From IMG/VR virus record IMGVR_UViG_3300021963_000081, positions 1 through 64,000 of that record: 64,000 nucleotides of DNA; one strand, 5' to 3'. Shown in pieces: positions 7,964 through 14,842 of this stretch. The notes beneath the pieces are model-generated. The model ran no database searches and had not been told where the DNA came from. It worked only from the letters and a program-made list of their open reading frames with translations. The position numbers and the translations under genes are program-made. This DNA comes from a virus. The first letter of the stretch is position 1; each line of letters starts with the position of its first letter.

Positions 7964-8257
7964 ATGGGTTTCACTCTAAACGAAATGAAGAACACTCTCG
8001 TGCGTGAGCGTGAGGTTGTGCGTGATATGCTCGCTGATATGAAGCGCATGCGTGCAGCGATTCGAGAATCGCGAAAGTTGCAGCGCGTTTTGCGCACCGA
8101 TATCCGTCGTGAGCAGCAGATCAATCGTGTCGTGAAGGCTGATGCTCGTGCGGCTGCGAAGGCTGCGCGGATTCTGGCTCGAAACCAGCGAGCGCATGCG
8201 CGTATCGCGAAGTTGGAGGCTCGTATCGAGGCTATGCGTCTGAAGGCAGCAGCGTAA
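7964..8257 (+). CDS. Small Arg/Ala-rich coiled-coil protein
   Basis: A 97-residue protein, almost all helix-forming residues, very rich in Arg, Ala, Lys and Glu. The whole chain is predicted coiled coil, ending in HARIAKLEARIEAMRLKA. The gene at 8320 ends its helix with the near-identical AAKIAAMEARVAEMRLKA, so the two are paralogues. The strong basic charge suggests nucleic acid binding, but no known domain is visible. The start at 7964 follows GGAAGGAAG; an earlier TTG at 7913 has none and lies in the promoter. Confidence 0.65.
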   Translation: MGFTLNEMKNTLVREREVVRDMLADMKRMRAAIRESRKLQRVLRTDIRREQQINRVVKADARAAAKAARILARNQRAHARIAKLEARIEAMRLKAAA

Positions 8258-8285
8258 GTTGTTGATTTGTAAAGGTTTTTTCCTG

Positions 8286-8313
8286 TTGCGTTTTTCTTGC
8301 AAAAAGGTATAAT
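8286..8313 (+). promoter_or_regulatory. Sigma70-like promoter abutting the 8320 start codon
   Basis: TTGCGT (8286-8291), a 16-base spacer and TATAAT (8308-8313). The expected transcription start, about 7 bases downstream, falls on the ATG at 8320, and no Shine-Dalgarno sequence is present between. If this promoter is used, the message would be leaderless or nearly so. Confidence 0.55.
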
Positions 8314-8319
8314 TGTATT

Positions 8320-8640
8320 ATGATGAATGAAACGAAAACCCAAGCCGCGCTGGGCATTGCGCGTCAGGAACTCAAGGACACTCTTGAGCGTGTAAAGGAA
8401 CTCCGTGTGAAGATTGCGAATCTGCGTCTTGACGTGGCTGCTGAGCGTGAGGCGCGCAAGGTTGCGCGTGTCGAGAAACGTGCGGCGAAGATTGCTGCAA
8501 TGGAGGCGCGAGTTGCCGAGATGCGTCTGAAGGCAAACGCACCGAAGCAGATTCGTAAGAACTATCGTAAGGCGAGTGATGCTGTGGTTTATACTGCCGA
8601 GCAGATCGCCGCGCTCAATGCTGAGCGAGGTCTTGCCTAA
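8320..8640 (+). CDS. Small coiled-coil protein, paralogue of 7964-8257
   Basis: A 106-residue protein with an N-terminal helical region (LKDTLERVKELRVKIANLRLDV), a basic coiled coil, and the paralogous block KIAAMEARVAEMRLKA near residue 70. The last 30 residues, absent from the paralogue, end in AEQIAALNAERGLA. Function unknown. Both copies are preceded by similar sequence (GTAAGTT.TTGATTT), indicating that the duplication included part of the leader. The stop TAA overlaps the ATG of the next gene by one base. Confidence 0.6.
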   Translation: MMNETKTQAALGIARQELKDTLERVKELRVKIANLRLDVAAEREARKVARVEKRAAKIAAMEARVAEMRLKANAPKQIRKNYRKASDAVVYTAEQIAALNAERGLA

Positions 8641-8849
8641 TGAATACTGCGAATCCTCTTGCGCTGGCGAGTGCCAGCGATATCAAGACTCTGGTCTCGA
8701 CTGGTGCAGTGGCTCACGCTGATGCGATTGCTCGTGTGGATTCGGTTCTGACTCGCAAGAGTCTGACCGATGGCAAGAAGGCGCGATGGACTCGTCTCCG
8801 CGAGTGGCTCGTGCGAGAGCAAGCCCAGACTGAGGCTGTGATTGCGTAA
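8640..8849 (+). CDS. Small hypothetical protein (69 aa)
   Basis: A 69-residue helical protein with an alanine-rich N-terminal half and an Arg/Trp-containing C-terminal half (KKARWTRLREWLVREQ). The start codon overlaps the upstream stop, so translation is probably coupled. It resembles no family I recognise. Confidence 0.55.
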   Translation: MNTANPLALASASDIKTLVSTGAVAHADAIARVDSVLTRKSLTDGKKARWTRLREWLVREQAQTEAVIA

Positions 8850-8859
8850 TTCTTGCTGG

Positions 8860-8888
8860 TTTACTTTTGCTTTGATTTGTTTTATACT
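8860..8888 (+). promoter_or_regulatory. Sigma70-like promoter upstream of 8927
   Basis: TTTACT (8860-8865), a 17-base spacer and TATACT (8883-8888). The surrounding sequence (TTTGCTTTGATT, TATACTAT, TGTCCGTT) is nearly repeated at the promoter at 12880-12908, indicating a shared promoter type for early genes. Confidence 0.6.
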
Positions 8889-8926
8889 ATTGTTGTCCGT
8901 TGTTATTGTTATGGAGATTTTTTATT

Positions 8927-9355
8927 ATGGCTAATCCTACTCGAAAGATGATTGAAGTGTATGAGATGTTGAAGGACGGCAAGCCGCTGAAGTTCGATAC
9001 TCTCGTTTCGCGACTCGGCTGCAAGCCTGTGACTGCGATGGTCTTGATTTGTGCGTTGAAGCGTGACTGCAATGCTGATATTGAGACGATCCGCGATGGT
9101 CGTAAGGTTGACTCATATCAGTTGCATAATGCTGCTGCGATTGCCAGCAAGATGATTGGTAAGGCGAAGACCATCAAGGCACCGAAGGCTGCGAAGGTTG
9201 CTGTGCTGAAGACCAAGATTGCGGTTGGTCGTAAGCCGAAGGCTGTTGCGGTTGATGATGGTTCAGTTCCAACCGTCGAGGTTGAGGAAGTTGGTTTCGA
9301 CGAACTTGCCTCGCTGAAGGCTGAGTTGGGTCTGAGTGACTCTTATTCTGAGTAA
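8927..9355 (+). CDS. Hypothetical protein with possible winged-helix N-terminus
   Basis: A 142-residue protein. The first 60 residues (KMIEVYEMLKDGKPLKFDTLVSRLGCKPVTAMVLICALKRD, then IETIRDGRKVDSYQL) read like a small winged-helix domain with a beta hairpin. The middle is Lys/Ala/Pro-rich and flexible, and the end is acidic. DNA binding is a reasonable guess, not shown. The ATG at 8927 follows ATGGAGA; a longer in-frame start at 8900 lies upstream of that site. A clear terminator follows at 9372. Confidence 0.6.
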   Translation: MANPTRKMIEVYEMLKDGKPLKFDTLVSRLGCKPVTAMVLICALKRDCNADIETIRDGRKVDSYQLHNAAAIASKMIGKAKTIKAPKAAKVAVLKTKIAVGRKPKAVAVDDGSVPTVEVEEVGFDELASLKAELGLSDSYSE

Positions 9356-9371
9356 GAATCTCTCGGAAATT

Positions 9372-9398
9372 GGGGGACGCAAGTCCCCCTTTTTCTTT
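9372..9398 (+). terminator. Rho-independent terminator
   Basis: GGGGGAC (9372-9378), loop GCAA, GTCCCCC (9383-9389), then TTTTTCTTT. A perfect 7-bp GC-rich stem and T run. It closes the transcript of the 8927 gene. The same stem, GGGGGAC/GTCCCCC, is used in the terminator after gp32. Confidence 0.9.
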
Positions 9399-9409
9399 AC
9401 AGGTGAATT

Positions 9410-9655
9410 ATGAATAAGACTACAGATGATGATTTGATGGCGGTTGAGATTGCATATAGTGAACTCACTCGTAAACTCGCAGAGAACGGTGTAAATCTTT
9501 TTGCTTGTTCTGCTGTTATGACAAAGTTGGCATTTATGATCTACAAAACATCACTCAATGCTGAAGACTATGAAATGATGATCAATAGCATTTCAGATAG
9601 TCGTAATCAAATCATGTCATTTGACGAAATTGCAAGTATTGGTCGATTGAACTAA
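9410..9655 (+). CDS. Small hypothetical protein (81 aa)
   Basis: An 81-residue, mostly helical, acidic protein with AGGTGA as ribosome site just before the ATG. Contains Met-rich helices (YEMMINSISDSRNQIMSF). No family recognised. Its final TAA overlaps the ATG of the next gene by one base, so the two are likely a translational pair. Confidence 0.6.
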   Translation: MNKTTDDDLMAVEIAYSELTRKLAENGVNLFACSAVMTKLAFMIYKTSLNAEDYEMMINSISDSRNQIMSFDEIASIGRLN

Positions 9656-9912
9656 TGAATCGTCAATGGCGTCTTGCCGATAAAAACAATCACTACTATC
9701 ATCAATCACATAATGGGTTGATTGTAGGTCATGCGTACAATGTTGTTCATACGATTGTTTGGGGTGCGAAAATTCCAATCAATGCTGCTGAGGAATTGAT
9801 CCTCGGTCAGTATGTTGAACTTGAATACGCTAAACGAGCGATTGAAGAATATTGGGAAAAGGATGACAAAACATTTGAGGCGGTGCATGAACATCTTTTA
9901 TCTAAATCGTGA
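9655..9912 (+). CDS. Small hypothetical protein (85 aa)
   Basis: An 85-residue protein with an aromatic N-terminal half (MNRQWRLADKNNHYYHQSHNG) and a helical C-terminal half rich in Glu and Lys. No family recognised. It begins on the stop codon of the upstream gene and overlaps the start of the next one by 26 bases. Confidence 0.6.
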   Translation: MNRQWRLADKNNHYYHQSHNGLIVGHAYNVVHTIVWGAKIPINAAEELILGQYVELEYAKRAIEEYWEKDDKTFEAVHEHLLSKS

Positions 9913-10435
9913 TACGAAAATCTGCGCTCAAGAGCATTGCGACAAACATGTCGTCAAGATGATCGTTGAGTATGCGCAATTGATGTCGACTGCTCATCGC
10001 ATTCTCGATGGCAATCACTATTTCGACAAGAGTAAAAACAATCGCAAGATTCATCGTTGGAAGTTAGATCAGTATCGTGAAGATACGATGTATCATGCAG
10101 TGAGTTGGAATCATCCTTCTGCTATTTGGGTTCGTGAGTCTTTCGATCACTACCAGTGGCTCTGGAATATGGCTTCTGAACTCTGTCAGGAATATCGCCA
10201 CCGCTATGGCGGCGCGAATGATAAGCAGCACAAGTCGTCGTTGGTCATTCAGAAACTCAGTTTCGCTCCTGATAATATCCCCCGAACAGGAGTCTTTTCC
10301 GAGCCGCCACAAGCCATGCCAGAGGATGTGAAGGTTCCTGGAAACTCGATCGCTGCTTATCATAACTATTATCGAGTCTACAAGAAACGTTTTGCGCGAT
10401 GGACTAATCGTGAGGTTCCTTCGTGGTATAAATAA
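9887..10435 (+). CDS. Conserved phage protein, possible pyrimidine-dimer glycosylase-like fold
   Basis: A 182-residue protein beginning MNIFYLNRDTKICAQEHCDKHVVKM, then EYAQLMSTAHRILDG, HAVSWNHPSAIWVRES and PSWYK at the end. This His/Cys/Trp-rich layout is widespread in large marine phages as a conserved hypothetical. A relation to the pyrimidine-dimer excision family has crossed my mind but I cannot confirm it from sequence. The ATG at 9887 sits behind GAGGCGG and starts at the conserved MNIFYL; an upstream frame-open ATG at 9812 lacks support. A TATAAATA string at 10427-10434 spans the last codons and could serve the next gene. Confidence 0.6.
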   Translation: MNIFYLNRDTKICAQEHCDKHVVKMIVEYAQLMSTAHRILDGNHYFDKSKNNRKIHRWKLDQYREDTMYHAVSWNHPSAIWVRESFDHYQWLWNMASELCQEYRHRYGGANDKQHKSSLVIQKLSFAPDNIPRTGVFSEPPQAMPEDVKVPGNSIAAYHNYYRVYKKRFARWTNREVPSWYK

Positions 10436-10439
10436 GAGG

Positions 10440-11057
10440 ATGAAGAAATTCCTCGATTATCTACAAGAAGAAGCCGCAAAAACCCATGGGCTCCACGTAT
10501 TCGACGTGGATGATACTCTCTTTCACACGACTGCCAAGATCCGTGTAATGAAGGGGAAGAAACAAGTCGCTTCTCTTTCCAACTCAGAGTATAACACGCA
10601 CAAACTTCCTGCAGGACACCATTACGATTATTCTGAGTTTCGTTCTGCAGAAAAGTTTGACACTGAATCAAAGCCAAATCAGCGTATGATTCAGAAGATG
10701 AAACAGTTACACGATAAGACCAAGAAGGGTGGTGGTAAGGTTATCATCAATACTGCTCGCGCAGACTTTGATGATAAGGATCGTTTTCTTGATGCGTTTC
10801 GTAAACAAAAAGTCGACATTGATAACATTCATGTTCATCGTGCAGGCAATTTAGATACTCAAGGTACTGTTGCTGATAAGAAAGCATCAATCATTCGCAA
10901 TCAGATTCAAAAGGGAAATTACAAACATGTTTCTCTTTATGATGACAGCGAACAAAATCTAAAGTCATTCTTAGAATTGAAGAAAGAATTTCCGCACATT
11001 AATTTTAATGCGCATCACGTGAAACCAGACGGAAAATCAAAACGATACACTGGGTGA
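10440..11057 (+). CDS. HAD-superfamily phosphatase-like protein
   Basis: A 205-residue protein with HAD motif I VFDVDDTLF (nucleophile Asp22, acid/base Asp24), motif II INTARADF with Thr, and motif IV SLYDDSEQN. HAD enzymes remove phosphate from nucleotides, sugars or DNA ends. The domain resembles the 3'-phosphatase part of T4 Pnkp-type proteins and small phage HADs, without a kinase domain here. The ATG at 10440 follows AAGAGG closely; earlier starts lie in the previous gene. Nucleotide or DNA-end repair is an inference. Confidence 0.75.
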   Translation: MKKFLDYLQEEAAKTHGLHVFDVDDTLFHTTAKIRVMKGKKQVASLSNSEYNTHKLPAGHHYDYSEFRSAEKFDTESKPNQRMIQKMKQLHDKTKKGGGKVIINTARADFDDKDRFLDAFRKQKVDIDNIHVHRAGNLDTQGTVADKKASIIRNQIQKGNYKHVSLYDDSEQNLKSFLELKKEFPHINFNAHHVKPDGKSKRYTG

Positions 11058-11060
11058 TAT

Positions 11061-11390
11061 ATGCCAACATATGAGTTTGTGAATACAAAGACTGGCAAGA
11101 TTGAAGAACATATGATGTCTGTTTCTGCCTATGATCAATTCAAGGCAGACAATCCGCATTTAGAAAGATACTATAGCGATGCACCGCTATTCAGTTACAG
11201 CGGAACAAAAGATTTTTCAAGTGGAAAAACAGATAACACATTTAAAGAAGTTATGCAAAAGATTGCTGAGAAACACCCAGCAAGTCCACTAGCACAAAAA
11301 GTTTTAAAGAAATCGACGAAGGAAATTAAAACTCGTCAGGCTCTTGAAAAACACCGTAAGAGGCAAGCCGCTGCTCAAGCAGGGAAGTGA
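11061..11390 (+). CDS. FmdB-like conserved T4-like phage protein
   Basis: A 109-residue protein starting MPTYEFVNTKTGKIEEH, the N-terminal strand pattern of FmdB-type regulatory proteins but without their Cys pairs. Residues 31-65 (NPHLERYYSDAPLFSYSGTKDF) and the Lys/Arg-rich tail match a protein common next to phoH or other early genes in T4-like cyanophages. Function unknown. Confidence 0.65.
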   Translation: MPTYEFVNTKTGKIEEHMMSVSAYDQFKADNPHLERYYSDAPLFSYSGTKDFSSGKTDNTFKEVMQKIAEKHPASPLAQKVLKKSTKEIKTRQALEKHRKRQAAAQAGK

Positions 11391-11397
11391 GGGAGTT

Positions 11398-12153
11398 TTG
11401 AGTAAGAAGAAAAATGGAAACACTAACACTTACATCGAAATAACATCGGAAAATACGGAGAAGAAGCCACCGCGAATCAAAGCAGCGGAACTGAAAAAAT
11501 TTGAACCACTCACACCCAATCAAGCAAAGTTCTTTGAAACTTATGCGCGTGGTGACTACTTTACCATGCTCTGTGGTTCAGCAGGTACTGGTAAATCATT
11601 CATTGCTTGTTACAAAGCAATTGAAGAAGTCCTCGATCGTTCATCACCATTTCATCGTGTAGTCATTGTTCGCTCTGCTGTTCAGTCTCGTGATCTTGGA
11701 TTCACTCCAGGATCTGTTGAAGAAAAAATGAGTTTGTATGAACAGCCATATATGCAGATCTGTCATACGTTGTTTGGTCGTCGTGATGCATATGATGCGA
11801 TGAAGGAATGTGGTCGTATTGAATTCATCTCCACGAGTTTCATTCGCGGTATGAGTTTCGATGATGCTGTAATCATCGTCGACGAATGCCAGAATATGAC
11901 TTGGGAAGAGTTGACTACAATTATGACTCGTGTGGGTTATCGCTCCAAGATCATCTTCTGCGGCGACTACAAACAGACAGATCTTTATCGCAGCAACAAA
12001 GACAAGAGTGGACTTCGCAAGTTCCACGAGGTTGCCAAGACTATGCAGTCGTTTACCAATATCGAGTTTACGACAGAAGATATCGTTCGCAGTAGTCTTG
12101 TCAAGGACTTCTTGGTGGCTGTTGAGAAGTATGAAAGGCAAGAAAATACTTGA
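11398..12153 (+). CDS. phoH: PhoH-like P-loop ATPase
   Basis: A 251-residue PhoH-family ATPase. LTPNQAKFFETYARGD precedes Walker A (CGSAGTGKS), VVIVRSAVQSRDLGFTPGS follows, Walker B is AVIIVDECQNM, and IIFCGDYKQTD is the sensor region. PhoH is very common in marine phages and is used as a diversity marker. Its role is uncertain and phosphate-stress or RNA-related functions have been proposed. I chose TTG 11398 because GTGAGGGAG is immediately upstream; an in-frame TTG at 11344 would overlap the previous gene by 47 bases. Confidence 0.9.
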   Translation: MSKKKNGNTNTYIEITSENTEKKPPRIKAAELKKFEPLTPNQAKFFETYARGDYFTMLCGSAGTGKSFIACYKAIEEVLDRSSPFHRVVIVRSAVQSRDLGFTPGSVEEKMSLYEQPYMQICHTLFGRRDAYDAMKECGRIEFISTSFIRGMSFDDAVIIVDECQNMTWEELTTIMTRVGYRSKIIFCGDYKQTDLYRSNKDKSGLRKFHEVAKTMQSFTNIEFTTEDIVRSSLVKDFLVAVEKYERQENT

Positions 12154-12178
12154 CTTTTACTTGACTTTGGTATAGAAT
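12150..12178 (+). promoter_or_regulatory. Sigma70-like promoter upstream of the exonuclease
   Basis: TTGACT (12150-12155), a 17-base spacer and TAGAAT (12173-12178), starting at the end of phoH. TTGACT is close to the ideal -35 box. The message would start near 12185 and run into the PD-(D/E)XK gene. Confidence 0.6.
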
Positions 12179-12210
12179 AACTATGTCTGGTTTCATTGAG
12201 TATCTACATC

Positions 12211-12894
12211 ATGTTTAATCGTATTCGTCATGACTTTCCCAAACTCTTGCAAGAGAACGTTGATGGGACTCGGCACTATGTCACTCCGACTGGTGAGAAG
12301 TATCCGTCTGTCACCACAGTTCTTTCTGATTATGGGAAAGAAGCAATTCTAGAATGGCGCAAGAGAGTCGGCGAGGAAAAAGCCAACGAAGTCTCTCGCA
12401 AAGCCACTACTCGTGGAACCAGTGTCCATAAAGCATTGGAAATGTATCTCAGCAATGAGGATGTTTCTTCTCTCGAGATGCTACCGAACGTCAAGTCTTT
12501 GTTCGTTCGAATGAAGCAAGAAATAGATGCCAAGGTCAACAACATTCATTGTCTTGAAGATCGTCTATTCTCTCATGAACTACAACTTGCTGGAACAGTC
12601 GACTGTATTGCTGAGCATAACGGCATTCTCTCTGTGATCGACTTTAAGACTTCTGTAAGATTAAAGAAAAAAGAGAACATCGGCAATTACTTTATGCAAG
12701 CCGCTGCCTATCGCCAGATGTTCTACGAGATGACTGGTCTAGATGCCAAACAGGTCATTATCCTTATCGGTGTCGATACTGCTAACTTCTGCCAAACTCT
12801 TGTAGTCAAAGAGGATGAATTGGAACTACACAAGCAAGAATTGCTTAAATATATCGAAGCCTACAGAACCAAGAATAACTTGCCTTTGCTTTGA
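12211..12894 (+). CDS. PD-(D/E)XK (RecB/Cas4-like) exonuclease
   Basis: A 227-residue nuclease. RGTSVHKALEMYL near residue 73 is the helical motif seen in RecB/Cas4 nucleases, followed by the catalytic core LAGTVDCIAEHNGILSVIDFKTS (GxxD then DxK) and QAAAYRQMF (the QxxxY motif). Such enzymes degrade single- or double-stranded DNA ends during recombination or host DNA breakdown. The position between phoH and small genes matches T4-like cyanophages. ATG 12211 is preferred; an in-frame TTG at 12196 is possible. No strong ribosome site is visible for either. Confidence 0.85.
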   Translation: MFNRIRHDFPKLLQENVDGTRHYVTPTGEKYPSVTTVLSDYGKEAILEWRKRVGEEKANEVSRKATTRGTSVHKALEMYLSNEDVSSLEMLPNVKSLFVRMKQEIDAKVNNIHCLEDRLFSHELQLAGTVDCIAEHNGILSVIDFKTSVRLKKKENIGNYFMQAAAYRQMFYEMTGLDAKQVIILIGVDTANFCQTLVVKEDELELHKQELLKYIEAYRTKNNLPLL

Positions 12895-12908
12895 TTCTGT
12901 AGTATACT
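12880..12908 (+). promoter_or_regulatory. Sigma70-like promoter upstream of 12937
   Basis: TTGCCT (12880-12885), 17 bases, TATACT (12903-12908), overlapping the exonuclease stop codon. It shares TTTGCTTTGATT, TATACTAT and TGTCCGTT with the promoter at 8860-8888. A GGAG ribosome site follows at 12926. Confidence 0.6.
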
Positions 12909-12936
12909 ATATCTGTCCGTTACGATGGAGAAGCAA

Positions 12937-13338
12937 ATGAAATGCATATCTTTAGTTGCTATGAGTGCAGTCCTCCTGATTGGCTCGCAAAATGCCGCCG
13001 CTCAGAGTCAGGACGATATCGACGTGTTGTTAGGTGCCGCTGCTGGAGCCGCACTTGGTTCAACAATCGGCGACGGTGATGGTCGCAAGGTTGCCACTGT
13101 TCTTGGTGGATTGATTGGCGCAAACATGGCGCGGAATCGTCATGAGGAACGTCATGGCTATCGTTATGTCGGTCAGCGTTTCGAATCAATCTGCAAAGAT
13201 CGTGTTCCTGCACAGTATCGCAATAATGTCGGCGTTGCGCGTTCTTGGGTGCAAGGTTGTGTTGCTCGCCTTGAGCAACGTCAGGCTGAACTTGAACAAC
13301 AAGCATTTGAGGAGGCATTGAATGGATCTGCCAATTAA
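12937..13338 (+). CDS. Exported glycine-zipper protein
   Basis: A 133-residue protein with a signal peptide (MKCISLVAMSAVLLIG, AAA cleavage before QSQDD). Mature residues 30-65 form a glycine-zipper hairpin (LLGAAAGAALGSTIGDGDG, VATVLGGLIGANMARN) as in 17-kDa surface antigen and 2TM glycine-zipper proteins that sit in the outer membrane. The C-terminal part holds two Cys that may pair in the periplasm, and a Gln/Glu-rich helix. There is no lipobox. A phage protein sent to the host envelope could alter the surface or block further infection; this is inference. GGAG at 12926-12929 supports ATG 12937. Confidence 0.65.
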   Translation: MKCISLVAMSAVLLIGSQNAAAQSQDDIDVLLGAAAGAALGSTIGDGDGRKVATVLGGLIGANMARNRHEERHGYRYVGQRFESICKDRVPAQYRNNVGVARSWVQGCVARLEQRQAELEQQAFEEALNGSAN

Positions 13339-13486
13339 TGAGTATGAGTTGAGCGTGATCATTGAATGTTTACAGCGTGATGGTCGCTGGGAATTGCGCG
13401 ATCGACTTCTTCTTGTTTCAGAATTAATGAAAGACGGAAAACCTTACAAGAAGATTCTTCGAGAGGAATACAATCTCGTCGCCTGA
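13322..13486 (+). CDS. Small hypothetical protein (54 aa)
   Basis: A 54-codon gene that overlaps the end of the glycine-zipper gene by 17 bases; GAGG lies just upstream of the ATG. The product is a helical, charged protein (YELSVIIECLQRDGRWELRDRLL, then KPYKKILREEYNLVA). No family recognised. Confidence 0.55.
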   Translation: MDLPINEYELSVIIECLQRDGRWELRDRLLLVSELMKDGKPYKKILREEYNLVA

Positions 13487-13554
13487 TAGTCTAAGACTAT
13501 TATAACCATTGAATCAATTTATCGGTAGAATGACGTAAAATTGAATTTTTACGT
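13486..13554 (+). promoter_or_regulatory. Two inverted repeats upstream of the peroxiredoxin operon
   Basis: A short hairpin ATAGTC-TAA-GACTAT (13486-13500) is followed by a perfect inverted repeat ACGTAAAA-TTGAAT-TTTTACGT (13533-13554). TATAAT follows at 13559-13564. The second repeat sits where a repressor or activator would control this promoter. Neither hairpin has a T run, so they are not standard terminators. An operator role is inference. Confidence 0.45.
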
Positions 13555-13597
13555 TCTATATAATCACGAACATTTCTTTTATAACAGGAGTTTGGAA

Positions 13598-14182
13598 ATG
13601 AGAATGAAGACAGTTGGAGATAAGTTAAAGAATTTTGCAATCACTGGCGTGAAGCCTGGTGCTCTTACACCTGATAACGCATTTGAAACAATTACGAATG
13701 AATCTTTCGCAGGTAAGTGGAAGGTCATTGTATTCTATCCAAAGGACTTCACCTTCGTTTGCCCAACGGAAATCGTTGCTTATGATAAGTTGAACAAAGA
13801 TTTTGCTGACCGCGATGCGGTTCTTTTGATCGGTTCAACAGACAACGAGTTCTGTAAGTTGGCGTGGAAGAATGCTCATGAAGGTCTCAAGGCAACAACC
13901 TCTTGGTTCTTTGCTGACACTGCTCGTGATCTTGAAGATGTCTGGGATGAAGATACAAACAGCCTCGTTCAGCAACTCGGCGTATTCTACAAGCCAGCAG
14001 GTGCAGCACTACGCGCAACATTTATTGTTGACCCAGAAAATGTCATTCAGCACGTTACAGTAAACAATCTTAATGTCGGTCGCAATGCTGATGAAACACT
14101 TCGTGTTCTCGATGCACTTCAGACAGGTGAACTTTGCCAATGCAATCGTAAGGTTGGTGAAGAAACATTAGTCATTGGCTAA
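13598..14182 (+). CDS. ahpC: AhpC-type 2-Cys peroxiredoxin
   Basis: A 194-residue thioredoxin-fold peroxidase that reduces hydrogen peroxide, organic peroxides and peroxynitrite. FYPKDFTFVCPTE contains the peroxidatic Cys55. FIVDP and VGRNADETLRVLDALQ are conserved. The C-terminal ELCQCN supplies Cys180 and Cys182, the CxC arrangement seen in mycobacterial-type AhpC enzymes recycled by AhpD. That partner is encoded two genes downstream, with a rubredoxin between. AGGAG 7 bases before ATG 13598 fixes the start; an upstream TTG at 13541 lies in the control region. I infer protection of the infected cell from oxidative stress. Confidence 0.93.
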   Translation: MRMKTVGDKLKNFAITGVKPGALTPDNAFETITNESFAGKWKVIVFYPKDFTFVCPTEIVAYDKLNKDFADRDAVLLIGSTDNEFCKLAWKNAHEGLKATTSWFFADTARDLEDVWDEDTNSLVQQLGVFYKPAGAALRATFIVDPENVIQHVTVNNLNVGRNADETLRVLDALQTGELCQCNRKVGEETLVIG

Positions 14183-14183
14183 T

Positions 14184-14336
14184 ATGAAGAAGAAAAAGGT
14201 TCACGTTTGCCTCGGGTGTGGTTACCAATACGACGAAAAGAAGTATGGTAAGTTTGAAGATCTAGATGAAGATTTTCTCTGCCCCGATTGCAAATGCGAA
14301 AAAGATATGTTCGAAGAAAGGGAGATTGAACAATGA
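14184..14336 (+). CDS. Rubredoxin
   Basis: A 50-residue protein with both rubredoxin knuckles, CLGCGYQYDE (Cys9, Cys12) and FLCPDCKCEKDMF (Cys33, Cys36), and the FEDLDEDF run between them that matches the usual F.DLP.DW. The loop between knuckles is slightly shorter than in typical 53-residue rubredoxins. It would carry one Fe(Cys)4 centre and pass single electrons. It starts 1 base after the AhpC stop and its own stop overlaps the AhpD start (ATGA), so the three genes are one translational unit. It could supply electrons to AhpD or AhpC; the reductase is not in view. Confidence 0.92.
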   Translation: MKKKKVHVCLGCGYQYDEKKYGKFEDLDEDFLCPDCKCEKDMFEEREIEQ

Positions 14337-14842
14337 GTTGGGTTGATGAAATCAAGGATTGGATTCCAGAGTACGCAAAGGACATTCGTCTCAATCTGGA
14401 TAACGTCATCAATCGCAGCACATTAGATCCTGTTGTGGTCAATGGTGTTGCGCTGGCTGCTGCTTTTGCATCTAATAATGATACACTAGTGAATCTGATC
14501 AAGCCAAGAATGCTTGAGCAAGATAGCAATGCAGCACTCAGCGCAGCATCAATCATGGCGATGACAAATGTGTGGTATCCATATTTGGAAATGACAGGTG
14601 ACGCTGCAATTAAAGGATTGCCAGCACAACTTCGTATGAATGTGATTATGAGTCATGGTGGAACAACAAAGGCGAATTTCGAGGCATATTCTCTCGCCGC
14701 TTCTATCGTCGGCAGATGCCACTTCTGTGTCAAGGCTCACTATGACACACTCAAGAAAGAAGGGTTTACCGTTGAACAACTTCGCGACGTCGGTCGTATC
14801 GCTGCGGTTGTCGCTGCTGTTGCAAAAGTCTATCGCGGCTAA
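14333..14842 (+). CDS. ahpD: AhpD-type alkylhydroperoxidase
   Basis: A 169-residue all-helical protein with the AhpD active site RCHFCVKAH (Cys129, Cys132, His136) and an upstream Glu in NFEAYSLA, matching the Glu-CxxC-His proton relay known in Mycobacterium tuberculosis AhpD. Length and helix pattern fit that family (about 175 residues). AhpD reduces AhpC, normally drawing electrons from lipoylated dehydrogenase subunits. Here a rubredoxin sits between the two genes, suggesting a different or additional donor. It overlaps the rubredoxin stop by 3 bases. Confidence 0.9.
   Translation: MSWVDEIKDWIPEYAKDIRLNLDNVINRSTLDPVVVNGVALAAAFASNNDTLVNLIKPRMLEQDSNAALSAASIMAMTNVWYPYLEMTGDAAIKGLPAQLRMNVIMSHGGTTKANFEAYSLAASIVGRCHFCVKAHYDTLKKEGFTVEQLRDVGRIAAVVAAVAKVYRG

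Noticed and set aside
7918-8343. Minus-strand frames opposite the Arg-rich coiled-coil genes
   Set aside because: Ser/Arg/Phe-rich shadows of the coiled-coil codons without start sites; the plus strand has promoters, ribosome site and paralogy.
12183-12218. 11-codon leader frame (MSGFIEYLHHV) before the exonuclease
   Set aside because: No ribosome site and it starts at the probable transcription start; cannot be supported as a gene.
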